Below, piece after piece: positions 15,786-25,136 of a stretch of DNA of 64,000 nt. The DNA lies in contig JANLFQ010000001.1 of assembly GCA_024653355.1 (NCBI GenBank), positions 1,014,576 through 1,078,575 of the forward strand, given 5' to 3'. The notes below the pieces were generated by a model. It had not been told where the DNA came from, ran no database searches, and was given only the letters and a program-made list of their open reading frames with translations. A program made the translations under genes and the position numbers. Each line of letters begins with the position of its first letter. The stretch's first letter is position 1. This DNA is from a candidate division WOR-3 bacterium (GTDB lineage: Bacteria > Hydrothermota > Tepidihabitantia > Tepidihabitantales > Tepidihabitantaceae).

Positions 15786-15989
15786 TTATTTACCACCCAG
15801 TCCGGACATAATTACCTTGGTCTGCTCAATCCGTTCCTCGTAAGCCTGCCTTGCTGCCTCGTTGTCATACTGCACCACCTCAATCTTTTTCTCATCCATT
15901 CGATGCGACCGGTAAAGAACCACCGCTGCAACCAGTAACCCGATTCCCACCAAAAAACCCAGCAACCGACCCAATCTTATATCAAACAT
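15786..15989 (-). CDS. Small single-span membrane protein
   Basis: 67 residues starting MFDIRLGRLLGFLVG: one transmembrane helix (about residues 7-25, LLGFLVGIGLLVAAVVLYRS) followed by a charged helical tail (QAYEERIEQTKVIMSGLGGK). The ATG at 15989 has a perfect AGGAGG five bases upstream; a GTG immediately before is also in frame. No recognisable family. Not part of the convergent redox operon. Confidence 0.6.
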   Translation of the reverse strand: MFDIRLGRLLGFLVGIGLLVAAVVLYRSHRMDEKKIEVVQYDNEAARQAYEERIEQTKVIMSGLGGK

Positions 15990-15992
15990 CAC

Positions 15993-16261
15993 AACCTCCT
16001 GATTTTATCGTCTAATACAGAATAGTGCACTTTTTGTGCCATAATCCAAATCTCACTAACTAACTGATTAACAATATGTTATAAAACTGTATCCCGCTTA
16101 ACCGATTAAACCGTCTCATAAAATGAAACACAAAGACGGTGATACATCGGATTTGAAAATCATAACATTATGAAAATATGTTAATTATAGCATTGTAAAC
16201 TTTATGATACACTATGTTGCAATAAGACACAACTTTTCCGAAAAAATGGATTCACCAAAAC
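15993..16261. other. AT-rich intergenic region
   Basis: About 270 bases, clearly richer in A and T than the flanking genes, between the divergent small membrane protein and the HTH regulator. It contains short inverted repeats such as GCACAAAAAGTGC (minus strand) but no gene. Presumably holds regulatory sites for both neighbours. Confidence 0.4.
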
Positions 16262-16289
16262 TTGACAGACATAAATTTATATCTATTCT
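16262..16289 (+). promoter_or_regulatory. Promoter of the HTH regulator
   Basis: TTGACA (16262-16267), 16 bp, TATTCT (16284-16289), then 10 bases to the ATG at 16300. There is no Shine-Dalgarno site, so the transcript leader is probably only a few bases. Confidence 0.65.
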
Positions 16290-16299
16290 TAAATAGATA

Positions 16300-16959
16300 A
16301 TGAGCGGCTCAAAAAAGTATGCCTTACAGGGTTTAGAAGCCCTTGGCTTAAGGCTCAGGGATATTCGTGTCCGTGCCGGAATCTCGCAGATGAAATTGGC
16401 AGAACTGCTCGGTTTAAACCCCACCCATGGTTATAAGTACATCCTTCGCTTGGAAAAAGGGCTGGTGCCCAACCCAACGATGCGCACCATTACCGGGTTT
16501 CTCGCCGCCTGCGGTGCCACCTGGCAGGACATCGCCGATGTTCTCCCTTCGGTTGTTATCAAGCCGGCAGGTGAAAGCAAACCCCCTTCTGAACCGGTGG
16601 TAATTCCGCCCAGCCAGACTTCGCTCGCAACCGCTTCCTGGGTTGGAGGTGTTTCAACCGAAAAGGAGGTGAACGGGCTGTTTTCTGAACGGTTCTGGCG
16701 CCAGGTAAAAACCGCCCAGGATTACCTCTGGAACCTGCTCCGCATCTCACACCAGACCGGTGTAAAACGCCGGGACTACTTCACATTTGTCCGCTCGGTC
16801 TGCGCCCTACTCGTTCAGTACCATAACGATAGCAAATCGTTAAACAGCGCGCTGGAACGGCTCACCGCCCGAGCCACCAAACAGGGGCTTGACCCGCAAA
16901 TTCTCGCGCAGATAAAACAGTTTTGCATAAATATCTTTGGGAAAGAAAACCGCGCCTGA
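16300..16959 (+). CDS. XRE-family HTH transcriptional regulator
   Basis: 219 residues. The N-terminal 75 form a lambda-repressor-like helix-turn-helix (LRDIRVRAGISQMKLAELLG, then YILRLEKGLVPNPTMRTITG). After a proline-rich linker (residues about 88-125) comes a helical domain of about 85 residues (RFWRQVKTAQDYLWNLL) that I do not recognise and that may sense a ligand or oligomerise. Its stop overlaps the start of the M1-like outer-membrane gene as TGATG, so the two are made together and the regulator may control it. Confidence 0.8.
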   Translation: MSGSKKYALQGLEALGLRLRDIRVRAGISQMKLAELLGLNPTHGYKYILRLEKGLVPNPTMRTITGFLAACGATWQDIADVLPSVVIKPAGESKPPSEPVVIPPSQTSLATASWVGGVSTEKEVNGLFSERFWRQVKTAQDYLWNLLRISHQTGVKRRDYFTFVRSVCALLVQYHNDSKSLNSALERLTARATKQGLDPQILAQIKQFCINIFGKENRA

Positions 16960-19694
16960 TGCTCCTCTTCCTACTTACATTTGCCACCATCCCCCCGGTC
17001 TCTTATAACATAGATGCCCGTTTTCTTCCCGCCCGCGCTACTATCTCCGGCACAGCAACAATTACCTTTCGCAACATCTCACCTTATCCCCAAAAATCGC
17101 TTTACCTCTATCTTTATCCCAACGCCTTCAAACACCACAAAACCCGACTGGTAACCGAACTGATGCAACAAGGTTCTCTTGGATGGGCAAGGCGGACAGG
17201 GAAAAAATTCGGGTCCCTCGAAATCGAAAATGTCCGCTATAACAACGCACCATTAGACTTTAAAATCGACGAGACGGTAATGGAAATTTTACTCCCTTAC
17301 GCCCTTGCTCCAGAAGAGTCAATAACCTTCACGATGTCGTTCACAACCCACATCCCCAACCTAATCCTCAATTTCGGTAAAAAGGGCTCTGTTTTTATCT
17401 TAACTCGTTGGTACCCGCAGGTTGCCGCTTTTGACCGGTTTGGCTGGCACCTTGGTGATTTTCATCCTCAGGGTGCGCCGGCTGGCGCCTTTGCCGACTA
17501 CGAAGTCAGACTCCACATCCCGAAAAAGTATGTTATCGCCACAAACGGTGAACTTTCTAACAACTCTGACACCCTGCGCTATTTCCGGGCAAGAAACCTG
17601 ACCGACTTTGCCCTACTTATCGCTCCTGACCTCCTCTTTTACCAAGACTCAAACACCGCGCCGACTGTCAACATATTCCTGACCCGCAACCTCAGCAACT
17701 TTGCCCCTCAAATCGTCCATCAGGTTCGTCTGATAAACACAATCTACACCAACCTCTTTGGCTCGCCCCCTTACAACCAACTTACCATCGTTGTCACACC
17801 GGGCATAGCACCAGCGCCCATCTCGGCACCAGGGCTAATCGTCATCGGACAACAACCACTCCCATTTATCCGGCTCTGGGAAAAGACAATCGCCCAAGAA
17901 ATCGGCAAACAGTTCCTCGCTTTCAATCCCGCACCCGATGGGGTTCGTAACCCGCTCCTTGTCAATGGCATATCCGCCTATGCCGCCCACCGCTACCTGA
18001 AAACAGTTTACGGTGAAAACAACCTGCTTGACCTGCCGTTTTCGGTGCCGTTCCTCAACGGGTTATCGGACATCTATCTCCACCGTGTTTACTTCTATCT
18101 CGCGGCGACAAACAACCTGGCCTCATCTTTAACCGAACCTAATCCGGAACCGCTTGCCACCGAAGAGATGGTTACCGCGCAGGCGGTTTTGCTATTTAAA
18201 TCGCTGGAAAAGGAACTGGGCACCGCCCAACTCGACTCCGCGATTCGCCGCTATCTTGAAATAAACCGCAACCATTATTCCACAACTCCCGCCTTCCTTG
18301 CCTCTCTTACCCAGGTCGCTGGACCGGAAAAGGAAGTTATCGTGAATTGGCTCCTGAGTCAGGATGGCAAAACCGACCTTGCCATCCGCCGGGTTCGTCA
18401 TATTGACAACCAGACCGAGATTGCTATCTCGGCTAAGAACGCCGTCAATTTACCAGTAGAACTTAAAACCGTGTTTGCCGACGGCAGTTTCCGCATCGAC
18501 ACCATCTTGCCGCAAAACAGTTACCTGTTTCTGCCCCGGGGGCAAAAATTGGTTTACCTCAACCTCGACCCAGAAGAGAAAATTCTTGACGCCAACCGCT
18601 GGAACAACCGCTTTCCCCGTCAACTTAAAATTAAACCCATCTTCGCCCTGCCTGATTTCGAAGCCTATCAGATTTTTTATGGACCCTGGTTTTGGTTTGA
18701 CACCTACCGCGGTTTTCAACCCGGCGTCTGGCTCGCCGGCAGAAAATTCCTCGATGCCGGACCGTTAAAAGGCGCACACAACTGGGTTATCCTGCAAAAC
18801 TACGCCTCCCATAAATCCGACTGGCACACCGGTGTCAGTTATCAGACGCCGATAATTTTTAACCCGTTTAAGTCCCGGATTTATTTCTCCGGTGACAACT
18901 CCTTTCGCGACCGGGGCATACGCTTATATCTGCTCAACGACTTTGGGTACCCACTCGCGCCGCCCAAAACCGAATTTGACTTTGGTTATCGTGTTTATGA
19001 ACTCCTTGACTCTACGGGCCGCGACCCCCGTGCCTGGCAACTTGCCCGTATCGCCGAACTTCGTTTCCGCCTCGCCCACAACCACCAATCGCGGTTCAGC
19101 AATCTCAATGGTGAACTACTCCTGAATCAGGGGCGAAAAAAACTCCTCTCCCAGTTTGACTACTCAAAACTCAGCATCACCGAGAACCTCACGGTCTTCG
19201 TCCCTGAAATCATCCCGGTCTCAATTCGGCTTTTTGCCGGCACCATCTTCGGCACAACCCCGCCGCAAGAGGAGTTCTACCTTTCCGGCGGCCTGTCTTA
19301 CACGCCCGCAGAACCGGTCTCCTGGGCATACGAAGGGTTTGCCTCTGGACAGGAACACTGGCACTACGATGGCGATGTCAACTGCCGGGGCTACTACGGT
19401 CAATACCGGCATGGCCGCTTTGCCTATGGTCTTAACATCCACCTCCTTTTCCCTGCCCCCGATTTCCGCTTTCCCCTGTCCGTACTCCAGCCTTTTTTTG
19501 ACCTCGGCAATGTTGGCGACGCCTTAAATCGAGAACTGTTCTCTCCCTGCCTTGACGCCGGCATCAGGGTCAAACTGGGTCCGCTCTATGCCGACTTTCC
19601 CTTCTGGAAGAGCAAACCTGAACCGGGCGAATCCCATTTTGCCTTCCGCTGGTCCCTGGGCTTTAAAATCAACGACCTGATAAGCGGATTTTAA
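16959..19694 (+). CDS. Inactive M1-peptidase-like protein with C-terminal outer-membrane barrel
   Basis: 911 residues from the ATG at 16959, starting MLLFLLTFATIPPVS (signal peptide). Residues about 20-205 match the M1 aminopeptidase N-terminal domain. Residues about 205-345 align with the catalytic domain, but the zinc site is gone: HExxH reads QEIGK (313-317) and the NEG glutamate region reads VNGISAY. From about residue 560 the sequence alternates aromatic beta-strands and ends in LISGF, a typical outer-membrane barrel C-terminus. It probably acts as a surface receptor or transporter rather than a protease. An active M1 enzyme is encoded at 28549-30555 for comparison. The start is coupled to the regulator gene; the open frame also extends 12 codons into that gene. 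Confidence 0.78.
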   Translation: MLLFLLTFATIPPVSYNIDARFLPARATISGTATITFRNISPYPQKSLYLYLYPNAFKHHKTRLVTELMQQGSLGWARRTGKKFGSLEIENVRYNNAPLDFKIDETVMEILLPYALAPEESITFTMSFTTHIPNLILNFGKKGSVFILTRWYPQVAAFDRFGWHLGDFHPQGAPAGAFADYEVRLHIPKKYVIATNGELSNNSDTLRYFRARNLTDFALLIAPDLLFYQDSNTAPTVNIFLTRNLSNFAPQIVHQVRLINTIYTNLFGSPPYNQLTIVVTPGIAPAPISAPGLIVIGQQPLPFIRLWEKTIAQEIGKQFLAFNPAPDGVRNPLLVNGISAYAAHRYLKTVYGENNLLDLPFSVPFLNGLSDIYLHRVYFYLAATNNLASSLTEPNPEPLATEEMVTAQAVLLFKSLEKELGTAQLDSAIRRYLEINRNHYSTTPAFLASLTQVAGPEKEVIVNWLLSQDGKTDLAIRRVRHIDNQTEIAISAKNAVNLPVELKTVFADGSFRIDTILPQNSYLFLPRGQKLVYLNLDPEEKILDANRWNNRFPRQLKIKPIFALPDFEAYQIFYGPWFWFDTYRGFQPGVWLAGRKFLDAGPLKGAHNWVILQNYASHKSDWHTGVSYQTPIIFNPFKSRIYFSGDNSFRDRGIRLYLLNDFGYPLAPPKTEFDFGYRVYELLDSTGRDPRAWQLARIAELRFRLAHNHQSRFSNLNGELLLNQGRKKLLSQFDYSKLSITENLTVFVPEIIPVSIRLFAGTIFGTTPPQEEFYLSGGLSYTPAEPVSWAYEGFASGQEHWHYDGDVNCRGYYGQYRHGRFAYGLNIHLLFPAPDFRFPLSVLQPFFDLGNVGDALNRELFSPCLDAGIRVKLGPLYADFPFWKSKPEPGESHFAFRWSLGFKINDLISGF

Positions 19695-19710
19695 CCCCAA
19701 TTTAAGAAAT

Positions 19711-19738
19711 TAGACAAATGCCGTAAAATCGGTAAAAT
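19711..19738 (+). promoter_or_regulatory. Promoter of the MFS transporter gene
   Basis: TAGACA (19711-19716), 16 bp, TAAAAT (19733-19738), 10 bases to the ATG at 19749. No Shine-Dalgarno is visible. Confidence 0.5.
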
Positions 19739-19748
19739 TCATCACCTG

Positions 19749-20987
19749 ATGCGCGAAGGTAAATCAAACTCTTCAATATCCCTGCCCGCCACCTTTGCCG
19801 CATTCAAACACCGCAACTTCCGCCTCTACTGGCTGGGCAATATGGTTTCATTTATCGGCACCTGGATGCAGAACACCGCCAAAGGCTGGCTGGTCCTTTC
19901 CATCACCAACTCACCGTTCTTTGTCGGGCTTGACTCCACCCTGTCCTGGCTTGCGGTCTGGTTTGTTTCCCTGCCGGCTGGTGTCCTTGCCGACCGGTTC
20001 AACAAGCGCAACCTGATGATTGTTACCCAATCTGCCCTTGCCCTGTTTGCCCTGCTCCTTACCCTGCTCACCTGGTTCCGAATCATCACCATCACCCACA
20101 TCCTCCTCATCTCCGGTTTTGCCGGCATATTCGTTGCGCTCAATGCGCCTGTTGCCCAGACGCTTGTACCGGACCTGGTCGAACGAAAGGATGTGCTCAA
20201 CGCCATCGCCCTCAACTCCTCAATGTTCAACCTTGCCCGGATGATTGGTCCGGCACTCGCCGGCTCAATCTTGACCTTCTCCGGTCCGGCGGTCTGCTTC
20301 GGCCTCAACGCACTCAGTTTCCTCGCAATCATCATCGCCCTCCTCTTTATTAAAATCAACACCCCACCGCCACCGCAATCTAACGAGCCTTTTCTCCGTC
20401 GCGTCGGTTTTGGATTGAAGTTCGTAAAATCCCACCCGGACATCCGGCTTTTGATGATAATGACCGGCATCTTCTCATCTTTTGGCATCTGCTACATACC
20501 ATTGATGCCGGTTATCGCAAGGGATGTGTTACATCTTGGTGCCCGGGGTTATGGCTTTTTGATGTCGGCGCTCGGTGCCGGTGCCCTGACCGGCGGCTTG
20601 ACCCTCGCAACATTGAGCCGCACCCGCCACCGGGGTAAAATCCTCATCACCGGCACCTGCTTGTTGGGCATCCTCCTTCTTGCACTCTCATTTGTCCGCA
20701 ACACCAATATCGCCCTCACTTTGTTTGTCTTCATCGGCTTCTGCCAGACCAGCGTCGCTGCCCTCACCAACACCCTGATTCAAACCCTCTCTCCCGATTA
20801 TGTTCGGGGAAGGGCGATGAGCGTGTTCAACATCTTTTTCAACGGGATGTTTCCGGTTGGCAGTTTAATCGCCGGTACGCTGGCGCAGACAAAAGGCGCA
20901 CCATTTGCCCTCTTTATCAGCGGTGTAGTTGTCCTTATTACCCTTTTTACGGCAACCGCAATCCGTCCCCAATTACACCGGCTATAA
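19749..20987 (+). CDS. MFS transporter (EntS-like subfamily)
   Basis: 412 residues with about 12 membrane spans. The first cytoplasmic loop has FKHRNFRLYWLGNMVSFIGTW and LPAGVLADRFNKRN, the MFS_3 (enterobactin-exporter-like) signature including the D-R-x-x-K loop motif. Members export siderophores, drugs or metabolites; the substrate here is not predictable. It converges on the gene at 20990-21757 with only two bases between the stops. Confidence 0.9.
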   Translation: MREGKSNSSISLPATFAAFKHRNFRLYWLGNMVSFIGTWMQNTAKGWLVLSITNSPFFVGLDSTLSWLAVWFVSLPAGVLADRFNKRNLMIVTQSALALFALLLTLLTWFRIITITHILLISGFAGIFVALNAPVAQTLVPDLVERKDVLNAIALNSSMFNLARMIGPALAGSILTFSGPAVCFGLNALSFLAIIIALLFIKINTPPPPQSNEPFLRRVGFGLKFVKSHPDIRLLMIMTGIFSSFGICYIPLMPVIARDVLHLGARGYGFLMSALGAGALTGGLTLATLSRTRHRGKILITGTCLLGILLLALSFVRNTNIALTLFVFIGFCQTSVAALTNTLIQTLSPDYVRGRAMSVFNIFFNGMFPVGSLIAGTLAQTKGAPFALFISGVVVLITLFTATAIRPQLHRL

Positions 20988-20989
20988 AA

Positions 20990-21757
20990 TTACCGCACCA
21001 CGACTATTTTTCGCACCCGGGAACGGCTTTCGATAAAATAAACTCCCGGAATCAGTTGTCCTGCCCCCCGATTTTTCGAATTAACTCTTTTCACCATCCG
21101 TCCTGTAGCATCAAACAGCCGGCTTTCAACACCCCGGTTTGAAGGTAAAAATTCCCCATCATCCTTTACCACCGAACCGGTCAACGGGCGCGCTGCCGGA
21201 TTCGATGGCAAAAATTCGGCCACACCGGTTCCATAACGCACCTTTGCCCGAATCAAATGGTCCGCCGCATCCATTCCCATCGGTGTCACCCAACCCATAT
21301 CCGGAAAAAACCACCACTGCCGGGAGATGGAATCAAAATGGTCATCGGTTGAAAAATGCATGTCCCACATATTCTTCTGCCACCAGACAATATAAAAGTC
21401 ACCTGAATCGACCACCACCGGTTGCGTCAGGTCATAGTCCTGAAAACCCGGGGTCCGTGCGGGCGGCACATCGAGCCTAAGTTCATTATAGAGAATCGTT
21501 CCCGGTTTACCGTCCGGGCCATTGTCATCGTAAACCCGGAGATAAATCTCTCTACCGCCGCTGTAGTTGATTTCGGCTCTGGAACCGATGACCTCACAGG
21601 GATAGCGGGCGGGTGTGAACCGCACCGCCGCACCAAACGAATCCCGGTCTGAACACCACCAGGTGGTGCTGATACCGCTGTCGTAAAAAATTATCGTATC
21701 AACCTGTGCCGATACTGCAACCGGCATCAGGGCTAAAATCACAACTACCAACCGCAA
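20990..21757 (-). CDS. Exported beta-rich protein with sorting-type tail
   Basis: 255 residues with a cleavable signal (VVILALMPVAVSAQ). The middle contains a segment also seen in the larger exported protein at 25137-26855: YDDNGPDGKPGTILYNE here, YADDGPGGSPGTEIW there, so both share a jelly-roll-like domain. The C-terminal tail is degenerate but recognisable (RLFDATGRMVKRV, LIPGVYFIE, end KIVVVR). The TTG start at 21757 has GGAGG eight bases upstream. Confidence 0.75.
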   Translation of the reverse strand: MRLVVVILALMPVAVSAQVDTIIFYDSGISTTWWCSDRDSFGAAVRFTPARYPCEVIGSRAEINYSGGREIYLRVYDDNGPDGKPGTILYNELRLDVPPARTPGFQDYDLTQPVVVDSGDFYIVWWQKNMWDMHFSTDDHFDSISRQWWFFPDMGWVTPMGMDAADHLIRAKVRYGTGVAEFLPSNPAARPLTGSVVKDDGEFLPSNRGVESRLFDATGRMVKRVNSKNRGAGQLIPGVYFIESRSRVRKIVVVR

Positions 21758-21778
21758 AAGCCACCTCCTGTTTTTGCA

Positions 21779-21806
21779 AGTATATCGTTTTCAACCCACA
21801 AATCAA
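21779..21806 (-). promoter_or_regulatory. Promoter of the 20990-21757 gene
   Basis: Minus strand: TTGATT (21806-21801), 16 bp, TATACT (21784-21779). The short leader carries the GGAGG site used by the TTG start. Confidence 0.6.
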
Positions 21807-21815
21807 ACCCCTTTC

Positions 21816-23756
21816 TCAGCGCAACTGTTTTAGCGCCTGACGCGCCTTCTCGTAATTCGGGTCCAGCGTTATAACCCTCTGCCAAAGAATGTGCGCCGAG
21901 TCAACCTGCCCTTCGTAGTAGTAAGCCAGGCCAAGAGAAAACAGCGCCGTGGTGAATGTCGGATTCAAACTTAGCGCCCGGCGGTACAAATCCTTTGCCT
22001 CCCCAAAACGGTGTTTTAACAGAACAATGTTGCCAAGATTGTTCCAACCCTCAACACCATAAGGGTCCAGTGCCACAACCCGGCGAAACATCATCTCGGC
22101 GGAGTCGAGTGCGCCGGTCTGGGCATACACATTGCCCGCTACTCCCAACGCATCCGGTTCATCGGGATAAAGTTGCACCACCCTTCCTGCCAGCCGGCGC
22201 GCCTCGTCAAATCTGCCCTCAGCAAGATAAACCGTTGTTGCCAACCCAACTATGTTTGTTGCCGAATCAATCTTGAGCGCCTGCTCGATTTCCATCTTTG
22301 CCCGTTCCAGTTTACCGCTCTCGTAGTAACCGAGCGCTGCGGTAAAATGATTCTGCGCCTGGTTTGCTTTTCTTCCCGCTCCGGCAATGTCAAGGTTAAA
22401 AAAAGATAAAGTGACCAAAAAAATCAACCCGGCACGCACCCTTTCCTTGGCACCAACCCGCCACCACTGGCTGATACCAACAACCGCAGCCAGAAGATAG
22501 AACGGGACCAGGGGCAGTCGGTACCGCGCCGTGATGAAAAACGGTACAAAGGAAAAGCCGTAAACAGTGATAAACAGATAAACCGGCAGCAGGGTGCGCC
22601 ATTTATTCCGGCTGAGATAAAAGCCGGCGAGCGCAAGCGGCAGGACCAGTCCGAAAGGAAACTTGAAAAAGGGCAAAGCGAAGATGAGAAAATTCAAAAA
22701 ACTGTACCGTTTGAAAAAGTAAATGTCCCGGTTGTTCGACACCTCATAACCGGCAAACAGCAGGTAAATCTTTTTCAGGGTCAATAGCAGCGCCCGGCCC
22801 GGGTTTCTCTTCCAGAACTTTAGTCCCTGTGCCATCCAGTACCGGTCAATCTCCGCTCCCTTCAAACTCCTGCCCAGCGCCCTTTCCGCACCCACCTTGA
22901 CATCGTTGTAACCACCCCACCAAGAACCCCTTGTGCCCGGCACAATCGCGGTGGTACCGTCGGAAAACTCGTTGTTCCCGATGTAAAAGTTCGTTCCTGC
23001 CTGCCAGGCAATCAAAACCAGTTTCCCGCTTTTCACATAGTTGCGCACCGTGACCGGCACAATCGGCAAAAGCACCGCAAGAAAAAACGGCACCGCCCGG
23101 CGCCACCAGCCTGCCCGATAACGCCATAAAAACCAGCAGAAAAGAGAGACTAAAAAAGTTAGGATGTTGGGTCGGGCAAGCGCCGCCAGTCCGAAGATAG
23201 ACCCCGGTAAGTACCAGTATCGGTCAAGCCCCTCACTGCTATAAAAGGCAACAAATCCGGCAAGAACGAGAAAAATTAAAACCACCGGTATCAGCAACTC
23301 GCCATCAAAGTAGATAAACAGAGGATAAACTGCCATCAGCAACCCGGCAGCCAGCCCAGAACGCCGGTTAAACAACCGCTTGCCGATAAGAAACAGAAAA
23401 CCACAACTTACCGCGCCCAGTAACGCTTGCACCAGCCGAACAACAAACAAATTAACCCCGAAAATTTTGTACAGCAGGGCAAGAAAAAACGGATAAAGTG
23501 GTGCCCGGAAATAGGCATCAGCGATAAACTCGGTTCGGGCAACAATCGCCTGCGCCCACTGGTGATGGTAAAGCCCATCCATCTGCGGGGCAAAGAACAG
23601 CGGGTCGTTTGCCCTGGCCTGAATAATGTAAACAACCCGCAAGACCAGCGCAATCCCAATGACCAGGAGGAAGTCAACAACTGTACCTTTACCATCCGGT
23701 TTTGCCGGCCGCGGTTTCAACATCAACTTGGGCGTACCTTTTTTCTTGCGTGCCAC
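21816..23756 (-). CDS. GT39-like membrane glycosyltransferase with TPR repeats
   Basis: 646 residues. After a basic N-terminus there are about 11 membrane spans with the PMT/ArnT-type opening: an acidic first loop (FAPQMDGLYHHQWAQAIV) and AYFRAPLYPFFLALLY. Such enzymes transfer sugars from polyprenyl phosphate to proteins or lipids on the outer face of the inner membrane. From about residue 465 to the end there are four or five TPR units (ALGYYESGKLERAKMEIEQA, GWNNLGNIVLLKHRFGEAK). The DUF2723/TPR protein at 58802-61684 has the same architecture. The GTG start lies nine bases after a -10 box. Confidence 0.82.
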   Translation of the reverse strand: MARKKKGTPKLMLKPRPAKPDGKGTVVDFLLVIGIALVLRVVYIIQARANDPLFFAPQMDGLYHHQWAQAIVARTEFIADAYFRAPLYPFFLALLYKIFGVNLFVVRLVQALLGAVSCGFLFLIGKRLFNRRSGLAAGLLMAVYPLFIYFDGELLIPVVLIFLVLAGFVAFYSSEGLDRYWYLPGSIFGLAALARPNILTFLVSLFCWFLWRYRAGWWRRAVPFFLAVLLPIVPVTVRNYVKSGKLVLIAWQAGTNFYIGNNEFSDGTTAIVPGTRGSWWGGYNDVKVGAERALGRSLKGAEIDRYWMAQGLKFWKRNPGRALLLTLKKIYLLFAGYEVSNNRDIYFFKRYSFLNFLIFALPFFKFPFGLVLPLALAGFYLSRNKWRTLLPVYLFITVYGFSFVPFFITARYRLPLVPFYLLAAVVGISQWWRVGAKERVRAGLIFLVTLSFFNLDIAGAGRKANQAQNHFTAALGYYESGKLERAKMEIEQALKIDSATNIVGLATTVYLAEGRFDEARRLAGRVVQLYPDEPDALGVAGNVYAQTGALDSAEMMFRRVVALDPYGVEGWNNLGNIVLLKHRFGEAKDLYRRALSLNPTFTTALFSLGLAYYYEGQVDSAHILWQRVITLDPNYEKARQALKQLR

Positions 23757-23765
23757 CGGTTTTGA

Positions 23766-23792
23766 GTATTACCATTAACCATCTGTTGTCAA
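23766..23792 (-). promoter_or_regulatory. Promoter of the glycosyltransferase gene
   Basis: Minus strand: TTGACA (23792-23787), 15 bp, TAATAC (23771-23766), nine bases to the GTG at 23756. No Shine-Dalgarno site. Confidence 0.5.
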
Positions 23793-24003
23793 GCACAAAA
23801 CCGCCTCTTTCGCCCCCTTATTTTAACTGCCCCATCTATTAGACCCCGGAAACATAGAAAATTAACGCCCGAACTTCCCTTTTTATCAGGACCACCATCC
23901 TAACTTACATTTTTACATACAGTTGGCAATAATAAGAAAAATTAGCCCTGCTGTTTTAGGGTAGACCCCTCCCCCTCCTCGGAACTGTTCCCGGTATCCC
24001 CCC

Positions 24004-24031
24004 TTGATTTCCCTCTGTGGTGTTTTATAAT
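24004..24031 (+). promoter_or_regulatory. Leaderless promoter of yggS
   Basis: TTGATT (24004-24009), 16 bp, TATAAT (24026-24031), six bases (ctcctg) and the ATG at 24038. The expected transcription start coincides with the start codon. The rest of 23793-24003 shows nothing I can name. Confidence 0.7.
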
Positions 24032-24037
24032 CTCCTG

Positions 24038-24724
24038 ATGAGCGTCGCCGAAAACCTGAAACACCTCTTGCATCGCATTGAAGCCGCCTGTGCCCGCTCC
24101 AGCCGTGACCCGCAAGAGATAACCATCGTCGCGGTAACCAAAACAAAGCCAGTAGAACAGATTCAGGCAGCGATTGAAGCCGGCATCACCCATTTCGGTG
24201 AAAACCGGGTCCAGGAAGCGGCAACCAAAATCCCATTGATCAAGGCACCGGTTAACTGGCATTTTGTCGGCACCCTGCAAACCAACAAAGTTAAAAAAGC
24301 CCTGGAACTGTTCCATATCATTGAGAGCGTGGACTCCTTTCATCTGGCACAGGAAATCGAGCGCCGGGCAGAACAGTTAAACAAAACCGTGCCCGTCCTG
24401 ATTGAAGTGAACACCTCACAAGAGCCGACCAAACACGGCGTGCCGCCCGCTAACCTGTTTGACCTCATTTCTGCGGTCCAAAAACTACCCCGCCTGAAAC
24501 TCGAAGGGCTGATGACAATTGGCCCGGGCTGGGCTGTTAACGACCCCGAGGCATCAAGACCCTGTTTTGAACTCCTCGCCCGTTTGCGCAATGAGGCGCA
24601 GCAAAAATTCGGCATCGCTCTGCCCCATCTCTCGATGGGAATGAGTTCCGACTTTGAGGTCGGCATTGAGTCCGGCGCCACGCTTGTTCGCATCGGTACC
24701 GCGCTGTTTGGCCCCCGGAGCTGA
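24038..24724 (+). CDS. yggS: YggS/PROSC-type PLP homeostasis protein
   Basis: 228 residues from the ATG at 24038; the frame is open seven codons earlier but those would lie inside the promoter. It is a fold-type III PLP-binding protein: the PLP lysine is in IVAVTKTKPVEQI, followed by GENRVQEA, WHFVGTLQTNK and the phosphate-binding LSMGMSSDFEVGIESGATLV segment. It buffers PLP and has no known catalytic activity. The metallopeptidase-like gene follows directly. Confidence 0.95.
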   Translation: MSVAENLKHLLHRIEAACARSSRDPQEITIVAVTKTKPVEQIQAAIEAGITHFGENRVQEAATKIPLIKAPVNWHFVGTLQTNKVKKALELFHIIESVDSFHLAQEIERRAEQLNKTVPVLIEVNTSQEPTKHGVPPANLFDLISAVQKLPRLKLEGLMTIGPGWAVNDPEASRPCFELLARLRNEAQQKFGIALPHLSMGMSSDFEVGIESGATLVRIGTALFGPRS

Positions 24725-24725
24725 T

Positions 24726-25094
24726 TTGGACCAGGAGCAGTTTCTCAATTTAGTGGAAGATGTTGTTCACAACCTCCCGGAATTTTTCCGCAACCGCATC
24801 CATAACCTCAATGTGATGGTGATGCCCCTGGCACCGTCCGAACTTACCGAGCATTTAGGCAAAGACCCCTGGTCAATTCTTGGCGTTTATCAGGGGGTGC
24901 CGTTCAACCACCGGGGACCATTCTACGGCAATGTCCTGCCCGACACCATCGTCATCTTCCAGGAGGCGATTCAAGCCCGCTGCCAGACCGAACAGGAAAT
25001 CCGGGATTTGGTGCGCCGGGTGACGATTCACGAGATTGGCCACTACTTCGGACTCACCGACGAACAACTTTATCGGCTGGAACAGGAAAAATAA
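24726..25094 (+). CDS. Small zincin-like metallopeptidase family protein
   Basis: 122 residues from a TTG at 24726, which has GGAG six bases upstream inside the yggS end. The metal-binding signature HEIGHYFGLTDEQL at the C-terminus (HExxHxxG) is that of the possible zinc metallopeptidase family PF06262, and the length fits the family. The frame continues 24 codons further upstream over yggS, but no better start is seen. Substrate unknown; the active-site residues are intact. Confidence 0.85.
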   Translation: MDQEQFLNLVEDVVHNLPEFFRNRIHNLNVMVMPLAPSELTEHLGKDPWSILGVYQGVPFNHRGPFYGNVLPDTIVIFQEAIQARCQTEQEIRDLVRRVTIHEIGHYFGLTDEQLYRLEQEK

Positions 25095-25096
25095 AA

Positions 25097-25119
25097 GGGG
25101 GTCAATGTTGACCCCCTTT
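25097..25119. terminator. Bidirectional terminator
   Basis: GGGGGTCAA (25097-25105), two-base loop, TTGACCCCC (25108-25116), with TTT on one side and AAAA on the other. It lies between the convergent zincin and sorting-tail genes. Confidence 0.85.
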
Positions 25120-25136
25120 AAGAGCGACTTTACCTC

